Source: Auanema rhodensis
Lineage: Eukaryota; Nematoda; Chromadorea; Rhabditida; Rhabditidae
Assembly: GCA_964057225.1 (NCBI GenBank)
Contig: OZ059899.1
Coordinates: forward strand, 12,808,001-12,872,000
Direction of reading: 5' to 3'
Length of the DNA: 64,000 nucleotides
Part shown: positions 12,347 through 23,739 of the stretch, in pieces
How positions within the stretch are numbered: position 1 is the stretch's first letter
Layout of the letters: each line of letters begins with the position of its first letter
The notes under the pieces: model-generated
What the model was told of the DNA's origin: nothing
The model's database searches: none
What the model saw: only the letters and a program-made list of their open reading frames with translations
Translations under genes and position numbers: made by a program

Positions 12347-13650
12347 CTATTTGTGGTGGGTGAGCAGCTCTTGGAATCCTTCGTAAGTTGTAAAGGAAAC
12401 ACCTACTGCAATTGGACCTTTGATCCAATTCATGCTTAAACCTTTGTACAAACCACGTTTCAATCCTTCTGAAATACAAATATATTCAATAAAAATACTT
12501 TTGTTGCAAACAAAAGAAGAATATAAGTACAGAAAAAACAAAATAAAACAAGAATACTATCGGTGTAACTTACCGGTTTTGTAAATGTGTTTTAACAGAC
12601 TGAAAACACCTAGGCCTGGAGGGCAACGACCTGTTTGCATTCGACGACGAACTATATCTAGAGGATATGAACTACTTTGGCCAATTAATCCGGCAAAAGC
12701 ACCTGAAAAGAAGCAAAACAATGTTATAAAGGTGAGGGTGAAGAGCGAACCGAAGAGCATTCTCCAAGGTGCCGTTACAGATTCTCCTGTTTCTTCATAA
12801 TATATTAGTTTGAGAGTTTCGTAAGTAAAGAAAGATGTTCCTGCATACGGAATTACACCTGAAAATTAAATTGTCGAGATTACGTCAACCCATTCAAACT
12901 ATAATACCAGCAACAGTTGGAAATAGTCCATGATATAGCAGTTTCAACCCTCCTTGATTATATGTTTTGTATAGAACCTGCAAAGTACAATAATAAAAAT
13001 TGGAAAACAGAAAAATCAATAAAACATACAGATCTTAAACTTCGATATTCTTTTTTACTAGTTACAGATAATCTAGCTTTTGCTGTATCTAATGGATAAG
13101 TGATTATGGTTGCTGTTGTTGCTGCTAAAGAACCTACTAACATGCGTCTAAACGGTGTTCTTGATCTGAAATCGATAGATGGTTTAGGGATGCTATATGA
13201 AAATCATTTAACACATACCCGTTATGATCAACTTGGAGAAGATGCTTATATTGCTCAAATGCAGCAAACTGTAAAGCTGCATAAGGTACAACTCTAGCCA
13301 TAGTGGCTGAGTTTCCACGATATAACGCCAATATTCCGTCTTGATTATAAGTCAATTTTACAAATTTAAGAGCGGATTTGAAAGAATATCCATGTACATT
13401 TGACACTGGAAAAAATTAAAATAAATAAAGATTTTTAAAATGAAATGTAAAGCAAAAAGAATGAAAAACAAACCTTGGAAGAATATTTTAGTTCTGTCTA
13501 GTGGCGCTATAGTAGTTTTAGCTACAGCTCCAGCGACAGCGCCTGACATTAGAGAATGAACTACATTACTTGGACTCTGGAAATTTGAAAAATTGAATAA
13601 AATTGAAAAATGTGAAGAAAACTTACTTTTTTTCCATCACTCGCTTTCAT
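12347..13650 (-). CDS. Mitochondrial carrier, SLC25A42-like (CoA / adenosine 3',5'-diphosphate transporter)
   Basis: SLC25A42 carriers exchange coenzyme A and adenosine 3',5'-diphosphate across the inner mitochondrial membrane. Eight exons: 13650-13627, 13576-13474, 13405-13219, 13165-13030, 12977-12908, 12858-12751, 12702-12574 and 12468-12347, totalling 879 nt for 292 residues, a normal carrier length. The three carrier signatures are legible: [27 protein letters not shown] and [14 protein letters not shown], together with [34 protein letters not shown] and the SLC25A42-like ending [20 protein letters not shown]. The start Met (MKASDGKK) is the only one in exon 1. No long mitochondrial presequence is visible, as usual for this family. 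Family assignment is strong; the exact substrate is inferred from family membership. Confidence 0.93.
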
Positions 13651-15020
13651 TCTCTGATCGAGGTTCAATGCCTCTTTTCAAATAAATACAAAAATTCCTA
13701 AAGAAGGCACAGGCAAACGAATTTATTTCCCTAGATAAGTATTTCACAGAGAGGAAAAACTGAAAATACTTTCTTAAGATCTCAATAAATAAATATAATA
13801 AAAATATAGAATATTTTTTTGCCCGAAAAACAAAAGTGCAACCAGTATGGAGATGGGCAGGGTTAAAAATGAACGGTTAATACAAGAAATTAGTGAGTGA
13901 TACGGAAAACACCCTCAATAGTAAATAATTGGTCGAACTTTGAATTCATGGAGCTAGACATGAGGTAACCGATGTTGTTTCATAGAACGATCGAAGTGTA
14001 AAGTGCGACAGAAAAGTTGGCGGTAGTGCTTTCGCGATAACGAATTCATTAAGTATCATGGGTTTCACTTATCAGCATATTCGTAAGCCGAAGCAAAACA
14101 AAAATAAAAATTCAATCCCACACTAACCCTGTGGTGGAAATAATAGGAGTAATAATAGTGCGTGAATTCATTAAGAAAAGTGAAGAAATCGTATACATTG
14201 TGAAAAATCATGAACATTTCAACAGTAGTTTACACTACAGAAAAGTAAAAATAGCGATGAAGTTATGAAGAAACTTGTTTTATATTGAAAACAAAAGAAA
14301 AATAATACCTAAATAATAGGAAATCTTTGAAAATAATTGCAACCTTTAGGAAGCTCCGACAGAATTGAAATCACATGGTACAAAGGACACTGACGTTAGT
14401 AACTCTTATCATTTCGAAGTCTGAGAGATTCAAATGATATAAAACAACGAGTAGCCAGTGACATCAATATCTTAGTAGGGCTATCGGTCAAAAAAGGACG
14501 AAAAACTTCATCAGAACTGAATTAGCTTGCTATTGAAGTACTACCTGAAGCTAAGTGGTTGAAACACGGCAAATGCGCATAACAGGCACGATTGGCGCAT
14601 TTCATACACATGCATATAGCATATAGCAATAGCCAATTTCTGAACTGAAAAGAACTTGGACAGTTTGAAAAGTTTGATTTGATCGTACTTTACACTGCTA
14701 ATTATTTGGCAGTCGCGTAAGTTTTTGGATTTAAAGATTAATTATAAATAAAATCAAAAGATTATACTATGAACATTCTTTGAAGTATGCTATGTATCGC
14801 TGTTACATAAAAACAGAAATAATATCGGTGTCACTTTATCATCAAGTCGTTTTCTACATTTTCCTTATCAAACTCGTGTAAAGTATTCATTTGATGTTTA
14901 ACCAGGTGGTGTTTATTAGAGAAAAAAAATATTTATATCACATGGCTTTTCGTTGTTTAATGATTAAATAACTTATTTTTTTCTTTCTATTGTATGATAT
15001 ATGCACACATTGTTCCTAGA
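13651..15020. other. Intergenic region, no gene seen
   Basis: AT-rich sequence between the SLC25A42-like gene and the transporter-like fragments. No splice-consistent open frame longer than about 40 codons was found on either strand. It probably contains the carrier promoter. Confidence 0.5.
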
Positions 15021-15790
15021 ACATTTGCAGGATTCTCTGCTATTTCTGAGGCTTCTCATCGTTTTTATACTTTTTTTTCGAAGAAAGCACATGATATAGC
15101 GTCAAAGTATGATTTTTCAAAATCTTAATGAACAAAAAATAAAAGATTAGAGACCTGCTAATCATTCCTTTTGTTATATACAGACATGATTGTTGTTTTC
15201 CCATTTGCTATTTTATTAGGTAGAATTCTCTTGAAAGATCTAACATCTAAGAAAACATTCTTTGGAGTTATAACAATCATTGTGATCTCGTATCTGTACT
15301 CTACACCACTTAGCTACTTTACACTTTTGAGCTCTGCTGCAAATAGGTGGATAATAAGTTTGAAATTGTGTTTGCAGCATTTTTTATCCATGGAACAAAC
15401 GAATATTACCAAGGTTTTTTAAAAAAAATTTTTCAAGTTTTCATATAATTGCAAGTTCGATTCCAAGCATGTAGGGGTTTTACTCCGCTTAGACATGTTT
15501 CTGTTATTTTTAAACATAAAAACAAGGGAGTGAATAGAAAATACTAATAAAGGGAAGTGTTTTCAAGAATTTCAGTTGTTCTTGTGCTTGTTGCAGCATC
15601 TTACGGAATGGTTTCAGCAGAGTTACAGTATATCATGGACATTCATCCACATCATGTTTCTTCTCCTGCAACAGTTTAGATGGAATCTAAATTGGGATCG
15701 TCTTGTCGTGCAGCAAAATTATGCTTTTATGTGTGATTCTATGTACTACAACCTCACATATGTGTCACAAGTCTTGTTTGGTAAATAATT
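15020..15790 (+). pseudogene. Fragments resembling an SLC35F6-type (drug/metabolite superfamily) transporter
   Basis: Three plus-strand blocks lie in family order. The first is FAGFSAISEASHRFY (about 15030). The second, 15185-15300, has MIVVFPFAILLGRILLKDL then KKTFFGVITIIV, as in the drug/metabolite-transporter hairpin where LGR is followed by a GI-type membrane segment. The third, about 15573-15678, has VVLVLVAASYGMVSAELQYI then MDIHPHHVSSPATV, like the segment of SLC35F6 in which a glutamate-rich loop and an HP dipeptide precede a GxEGxxG motif. Here the third block meets an in-frame TAG where the GxEG motif would follow. The substrate loops and C-terminal helices were not found. Either a pseudogene or a divergent gene whose exons I failed to join. 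Confidence 0.35.
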
Positions 15791-16373
15791 TCTTTTTTGT
15801 GCACGCAGTCAAATAGATATTCATTGAAAATTGAAGGTGAAACCCAGAAATTGACACTGTTTCAATCACATGATTGCTTCTGATGATGTGACTTTCTTAA
15901 GTGGACACCGAAGCTAACATAAGCACAAAAGTTAAAATTCATGTTAAAATGCTTTTTAAGCCTAGAAACTGACGATTTCACAGTCTTTGTTTGGAGAATT
16001 ATGTTGATGAGCTTCGTTGAACTCGGACAACAGACCATAGACACTCGGGGGGCAGATTATGAAGCATCATGCTGAAACGTTGCGGCGATTGCGAGCATAT
16101 TTAAACTTGGATAACGAGAATGTGAAAATAACAAACAATACGAAGATTATCTGTAGTAAAGAGAGTGAAACATGAAAAATGTGGAAACACACTCGAAATT
16201 CTGGCTTTGACCTGACAAAATTGTTGTTTGATGAGAAATTCGAGAAAAGATACTGTAAAACCTACATTCGCTTATAAGCTCATATGTTTTTATGCAGCAT
16301 TAATAAGCTTTAAGTACTTGTGTGAAACATCTAAAGCATAGTTCAAGGTATAGACATGAAAAGAAAAAGTGTA

Positions 16374-16375
<2 letters not shown>

Positions 16376-16444
<69 letters not shown>

Positions 16445-16512
16445 GTGAGAGAGAGAGTGAGAGAGAGTGAGTGAGATAGTAAGTAAGAGAGTGAGTAAGA
16501 GAGAGAGAGAAG
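16376..16512. repeat. (GA)n with GAGT interruptions, about 135 bp
   Basis: The longest GA block in the window. A pure GA core at about 16384-16441 passes into GAGTGA-type variants. Confidence 0.95.
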
Positions 16513-17388
16513 GATAGATACCCTAATGATCATCACAGTGAAACAAGCTTTCACTGATTCTAAACAGAAAAAAGTATATAATCGCTTTCATCTTGGACTG
16601 TTGTTTCTTCTCAAAGATAAGTCATCAGATGATCCATTTTTTGAAAAAGGAAAAGCCGAATAATGCTTTCGTATGTATTCAGTTGCTCTTTAATGATTCC
16701 AAGATTTTTCTAGTTTGGTCTGTTTACATTAATATTTCTCGCTTGTTTTGCGTATTTATGTTTAGAGAATTGTGATAAGCTGATTATCTGCTTGTCGACT
16801 GGACTTTTTTTGGTTGGTCTTGTGTTATTTCCAGCCTAAAGATCGTGTTTCTTCCTTCTGCGACTTTTTTTTTGGTTCAAATTTACAAAATTTTAAAAAG
16901 AAAATGGTCAAAGTAGTCACGTTGGCTTTAAGCTTCCAAAGCTTATTTGACAGCTTAACTATATGAAAACACAAATAGAAACATTTTGAAAGAGAGGTAT
17001 GGAGTTACTGGTCTTCAAAGTACTTCAAAGTAAGAAAAACAGAAAACACATGGTGTTTCTGGAGAATATGCGCAAAATGATGAATATATTCTTGAACTTG
17101 GCGTCTTCTTCAAAGTTTTCAATTAATTATTTCGTATTTAGAGAAATTTCTATTTGAACTCATGAGAAATCAGAATCAGAATTTGTCTGCACGCATGGAC
17201 AACATAGGAAGTTGTTCTATTCTTCTGTTATGTCGTGACTGCTTGACCATATAGTATCGAATGTCTTAAATGATTAAGCAACAACAATGACCATGTGATT
17301 CTCTGTTTTCTTCTTCAACACTAGTAATCAGTGGTGAGCAAGTGCTGCTGGATGAAGGAGTAGAGCTTGTGTCTTCAAGCATCTGAAA

Positions 17389-17390
17389 CG

Positions 17391-17425
<35 letters not shown>

Positions 17426-17426
17426 T
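17389..17426. repeat. (CT)n tract
   Basis: CT run with one or two single-base interruptions. Confidence 0.9.
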
Positions 17427-17886
17427 GCTTTTTCTCTGTATTGTCTCTTGTTTTCCTCTTGCTATCTCGTGAGTTCAACTTGATACTGTAGAAGCTTGCG
17501 ATCGGTTGGCGAGAAGACCAGAAACCGTCTCAGCTTACACGAGCTCTTGTCATGTAAAGTGTCATCCAGCAGAGGACTGACGAGGGCAAAGCGTGCATGC
17601 ATGAAAACGATTACCTATCCGTTCATATGACATATACTCTTTCAAACTGGAAAAAAAACACTTGAAAAACCTAAAAATAGCTGTAAAGCTTAATACTTGG
17701 CATAAAGCCAAATCACAAACATGATATCATGAAAATCCTATAATCCTTGGACATCAAGTTGTGTTTGTATGTGCATATGCTTGTCTACTATCGGTCTGTT
17801 GCTATCGGTTGTCTTCATTGAATTTCTCTATATTTCGTTAGCCACTGTATGATTGACCTCATGAGGAACCAGTTGACAAGATACCC

Positions 17887-17932
<46 letters not shown>
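17887..17932. repeat. (CT)n tract
   Basis: CT run followed by CTTTCTC variants. Confidence 0.9.
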
Positions 17933-17935
<3 letters not shown>

Positions 17936-18783
17936 TTCTCCATCTTTCTCTATCTCTCTCTCACTCACATCCGTTCTTTAACCATATATGGTTTTCACAA
18001 TGTTCCATCTGAGCCGTGAGTAGACCTGTGTTTCGCACTGGTCCAATACGTTTCCTTGTTTGTCTACTGCATTTATACAAGAAAGGAGTTCTGCTCTCTA
18101 CTGCTCAGTCTTTCAATTAGCAACTGAGCCTCAGGCAATTCCCTATTACCATTCTTCTCAACCGTTTTACTTACCGTTCCCTTCCTAAACGGCTACTTCT
18201 CCATCTCCGTTCTCACTCTCTCTCTCTCTCTCTTTACCTCTATTCATTCACATTCAGTCCTACCTTTCATAGCATGTTAAAGGCTTTGACGCTTTTTTGA
18301 CCAAAGAATTTCGAAATGAAAAATGAAGAGAAAACTTTAAAAGTAACCTAATACAATCATAGAAAAAAAAATTATTGTTAACAAGGCAATTTGAGAATAT
18401 TCATGAGCAAACGGAGGAAAAACAGGATATCTTCTGAGATACTTCATGAAGCAATGAAGTTGACAAGTATGGCTCGAAGCAATGGAATCGAAGGAAAACT
18501 ATGAAAATCTTAAAATTCAAAATCAAAGAGATCAATCTCGTGTTCTCGTTATTAGAACATTGGCAATACATTTATTTAAATCATTGAAATTCTCACATTC
18601 ATGTAGACAAACTCGCAAAATGGGGTTGTATGTTACATATTTTGTGAAATTTGATGAAATCTTTAAGTTTACCAGAGGCATACAATCTAATTTCAGTTAC
18701 TATTTTTGTCTTCCTCGCTAGTTCCATGTTGAACTGGACAGATGACTCAGAAAATAAAAGAAGACAGAAAGAGACAGGCCAGT

Positions 18784-18785
<2 letters not shown>

Positions 18786-18819
<34 letters not shown>

Positions 18820-18832
18820 ATGAGAGAGACGA
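18786..18832. repeat. (GA)n tract
   Basis: GA run with a few A or T interruptions, 430 nt upstream of the glutaredoxin-domain gene start. Confidence 0.9.
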
Positions 18833-19256
18833 TCTGAGGTCAACCTGCTTTCTTCAGCTTTTGTCCCCTCCCACCGCCTCAGGGGGTGTGTCTGAACAGA
18901 CTCGTTGACGAAAGATTTGGCGAATAGCTACGCACACCGAGTCAGCAACACATTAGAAAGTCACAGAGCAGCTCTGGCTAGCTAGGTGAACTGACTGACG
19001 TACGTACGTATCATCAGAGACAACGAACCCGAAGATAGTTCTTCAGAATTCCAACAATCTCATACCATTTCTACTCTTTATTCAGAAATATTCAGAGCTG
19101 AACGTCTTCTGAACAGCTTTTACGACTTATTACCCCTCGTCATCCGTCATATCAACTAATTGATATACGGTAAATCAACGATCCAACTTATAATTACTCT
19201 TTTTCTGAAGGCATATATTCAATCTTTAAACGAATATTTAGTTCAAGCCAAACAAG

Positions 19257-22200
19257 ATGATTAGGCGATCTGGATTAGTATCGCTGTTGCTACTCCTTCC
19301 GAATGTTTTTGGTAAGTTAATCACTCATTTTTTCATTTCTCATTGCCATTTAATCTAATTTTTGTACAATTTGTAAAAATAATTCTTTTTTTTTCTTAAA
19401 TCTGTCTAAAATTCTTTTTTTTTCTTTGGAAAAGCTTTACATAGAGAAAAACGTCTGAAGCTTTAAGCTTGCTATACAACTTTGTGAAAAAAAAGTTTTT
19501 TCGCTACTTTAAAACTGTTTTTCTATTGTATAAATCAATTAATTCATTCACATATATATCTATCTATCCATATCAATGTATTTCTCTTCATCTTTCGTGC
19601 TCTATTTGGATTTCTGAATAAAGCCTGTTCCGAGCTGTCATCAAGTCTGCTGTCACTTGCGTGCACAAAGCTTTATCTGCTATCGTCTGAATATTCTTTC
19701 GATAAATCCCTTATAGAACCATTTCTCTGATGAAAAGTATTCAAATATTTTGAAAAAGAAAGCTCCCTTCTCTGAGTTTATGATGAATTTCCTGCATACA
19801 GTATTCGGTAGCAGAATCTCAAATACTCTTTCAAAGAAGAAGATGGAGAAGTTTTTCATAAAACGAGCAGTTTACTTCAATTTCGCCTACAAAAATTCAA
19901 CAACGCAAAGGTGATAAAGACTTTCCGTACAAAGCCGGAGGCAATGATGAAAATGCGCTTCTGAGATGATGAGATCACAGCTTCCTCTCGTCTCTTCTCA
20001 CGCCTTCTTCCTTTTTTCGTTTCTCGTTAGCTATTCGTCTCGCATTTTACCTCATAGCTCGTTATCCGTCTCTCTAATTTGCACTCAAAACTCTTCATCA
20101 TACATTCGTTGGTCACTAAACAGGTGAGAGAGATAGATTTCGTACGTGGCTCTTGAAGTGCGCTCTCATAATCAGAAGATGTTGACCCTTATGTGTTCGT
20201 CACATTTTCTCCCTTCTCACGCTGCTTCCAATTATTTCAATTTTTATCTCAAAAAGTACCAGAAAATCTGTTTTTTTCCGTTTCTACAAAGCTAAGATAT
20301 TCTAAAGAATTTGGATAAAATTATAGAAAATGATCACAAAAAGCTTTAGCAATCATTGTGTTTGTAGGTAATGTCGTCTATCACGATTATCAGCCATCCA
20401 CTGCATATCATACTGCTGGTGAGTGCCAAAGCACTTCAGATTACACAATCCCCATTTCCAACAACCTCATTTTATATTTCATCACAGTACCCTTCCTTCC
20501 TTAGTTTTCTGCTTAACCTCTACATACCACCCACATCTCGTTTCATCTAGCACATCGTTTTCGTTCTTCTCCCTCCTTCCTGACTCATAACATATTCAAA
20601 AATATTCTTGACCAAACCGGAATCCGGTCCTAAAACCATTCATAGAGAATGTACCTGAGTTGCTAAGCTTATTGAAACAAGCTTTAGCAGTTTGTATCTA
20701 AGGTTGTTAATCTTCAAATATAATTCAAAAGGAAAAGTTTTTGACTGTCGGAAGGAAAAGGTACGGAGAATGGAAAAAGGAAAGAATAGAACGTTTTGTT
20801 CTAACTAAGAGATAAATCAAGAGGAACGATTGAACTATAAAAGAAAATAAGAAGAAGAAAAAGAAAACGAAGGAGAAGGAGAAGCTTCTCGAACGGCTTC
20901 TTTTCATCAGTTCACCTATTTTTCCCTTTAAGTTCTATGACTGCTGTTTCAAACATTTGTCCGATTGAGAGAGAGAGAGACAACTCTTGCTCATTCTTTC
21001 TGTGTTCAATTCTATCTTGACCCTTCCTTTCGTTCGTCGACATCTCGTTTTCTTAACTCGTCTCCTATTCTTCTCAATTGTTTGCTATCTTGTCTTGCAA
21101 TGTGCGAAATCGGCTCATCCGATGCTTATTTGTCCACGACAAGGCGATTGAGAATGAGAAGGTTGAAGGATGAGAAGAAGAAGAAGAAGAAGAAGACGAC
21201 GACGACGTCGACAACGATCATGATGATGATGATGAAAATGAAGAAGACCATGAGTGTGAAACGAACAACGTTTATGTCGACGTCGCTGGCCAAATTACTT
21301 CGTTCAACGTTGAAGAATAGATAAAGCTACTTTTGCTATTCCTTATCAACAGCATTGGTTTTGTCATTACCGTGTTGTCGTTATGAACGCCGTCATCAAC
21401 GTCTATAGCTCGCGAGCAGTAGTACACTACATAGACGACAACGACATCGTTCTTATTCCACAGTTCGCACCTTTCAAGAAGGTTAGCCAAACGAAAAACG
21501 ACGGCGAGCAAACGATTGTCTGAAGTTACGTCGCAGGTCATTTTTTTTCCATTTTAAGGTTAAAAGTATCGAGAGGTAGAACACCAAACTAAAAGAAAGA
21601 AAGTGAGAGAGGAAGAGAGAGAGAGAGGGAGAGAGAGAAAGAGATCGAAAAGATGAAAGTGAACGACAAAGATTCAATTAAGGTAAAAACACATTTAAAA
21701 AAAAAGCTTATCGATCTGCTTCTGCTTAAATCAACAGTACTGTCGGATGTCTCGTTCTCGTGGACATTGTGAAGTTAACGTTTCAACTTGTCTATCATCA
21801 TTCATCTCTCACTGTTCATCAAATTCATCATACTTGCTCATCTGAAAATAGAATTTGTGATGAATACAAACGATTCTGATTGAAAAAAAGGAAGAAAAAA
21901 AGCAATTAATGTCAATATGTGAGAACGTTTCGAGAATGGATAGAGACAGCGACTGTCTGAAGCACGATTTGCAATGTTTTTTCTCATCACATTTCTTGAA
22001 TGATGTAAACTGATTGATGATCATTTGGAAATGATTATTTAGACATTCAAATAATAGACGACGTGAAAATATTTTCGGAAGGGAATTGATGACAATGAAA
22101 TGACATTCTGACAAACTAATCTGTTCGATTGTCACAATTTCGATATCAAAATGCTTTTATTTTGAAAAAATAAAATGTTTGTAAAACATTAAAAGAACAC

Positions 22201-23698
22201 AAAAAAATATTTTTAATAGTTTTGAGAATAATTAGCATATTATGTGAATAATTAGAATAATAAGTTAATGGCCAAGACTCACTAAGCTCACGTGAGACAA
22301 CGTGACTTCACGCAATACCAGCACGTATTAACTATTTCATACATTTTATTATTTCTCTCCCTCACAGACATTGATCAGTTGCATTTCTCCTGATAGCTTT
22401 TCTTAAGTTCAAATTACATTTTGTTGCCATTTCAGAATCAGCAGCTGCTTTACCATTCTCATTCAAGACATCAAGCGGTGAATTACCATTTACCTTTTCA
22501 TTCAATCCAACTGATGCTCAATCATCTCAATCTCAACAACATCAGCAACAACAACAACAGCCAATTACGTTCCATTCATACGGCTCTCAGCCACAAGTTC
22601 AATATCAACAACAAGCTGATTACAACTTCTATCCCAATCAGGTGGGTATCATATTCGTTTTACATTTTTTTTTAAATTCACATCTTATGTGTGTTTCATT
22701 CACGTTTGTAATGCTTAGGCAGCAGCCACGGCTACAGCTACGGCATATGCTGCCAATGCTGCTCAATTTGCTTCACAATTCGCTAGCCAACAGGCACAAG
22801 CTTCTGCTGCACCTACAGCTCAGATAGATCAGGCTAATTTAGCGAAGTACAGCCAATATTTGGAAATACTTCAGAAGGTAACAGACAATTTAAGCTAAAT
22901 TTTTATTTTTATTTACTAACTATGACGCCAAAGCTTATTCACGTAACCAATATCAATATACACTCGCTAAATATTTTTTTTCAGGCTTACGGCATCCAAC
23001 TTCCAGGACAACTCAGTCAGAAACCTCAACCTGCTTATCAACAGTCTAGCTATCCATCAGCTACCGCAACCAGCTATCAGGTGAGCAAACACAGTGAAAC
23101 GATCACATAACATATCATCTCTAGGGAGGAGCTGCTGCTAATTTGTATCCTTCTTTCGCTGGCCAGCCACAAACCACCTACTCTCAAACGGTCACTGATC
23201 AAACTTATGCTCAACAAGCTGCTGCCAATTCTCAAGCATATGCTCAACAGACAGCTAATGCTCAGGTATACGGGCAGGCTGCTGGAGCTCAAGCATATTC
23301 CCAACAAGCTGCTGGAACTCAAACGTATGCTCCACAAACCGCTGGAGCACAAACATATGTTCCCCAAGCTGCTTCTGCTCAGACGTATGGTCAAAATTCA
23401 GGAGCTGCTTCTTACGCACAAAATGGATATACTCAACAAAATGGAGGCTATATACAAACTACTGTACCTGCAGCTACCGCTGTATACGGTCAGAGTGCTT
23501 CTGCTGCTAGTCAAGGACAAGCTCAAGCCAATGCATACGGTCAATATGCTGGACAACAAGTGAGCCAAGCTGCAAATCAGGCTACATATGGTCAGACTTA
23601 TCCCGGCTATCAGCCAAACCCTGCTGTACAGCCAGCACAAACTGCCCAACCTGCACAACCTGGATATCCTTCAACTTATTATGGCCAACAAACTCAGC

Positions 23699-23739
<41 letters not shown>

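Larger units (their letters stand above)
15791..19256. other. Gene-poor region with repeated CT/GA tracts, 5' flank of the glutaredoxin-domain gene
   Basis: The region contains several microsatellite blocks and no supported gene. A 79-codon frame at 18482-18721 has no domain and no flanking splice signals. GC content rises over 18840-19060, just before the start at 19257, and this stretch probably holds the promoter and untranslated leader. Confidence 0.5.

Noticed and set aside
15448-15470. GTTCGATTCC resembling a tRNA T-loop
   Set aside because: No pairing acceptor, D or anticodon arms nearby.
18482-18721. Plus-strand 79-codon frame
   Set aside because: No domain, no splice context, and composition like the surrounding AT-rich DNA.
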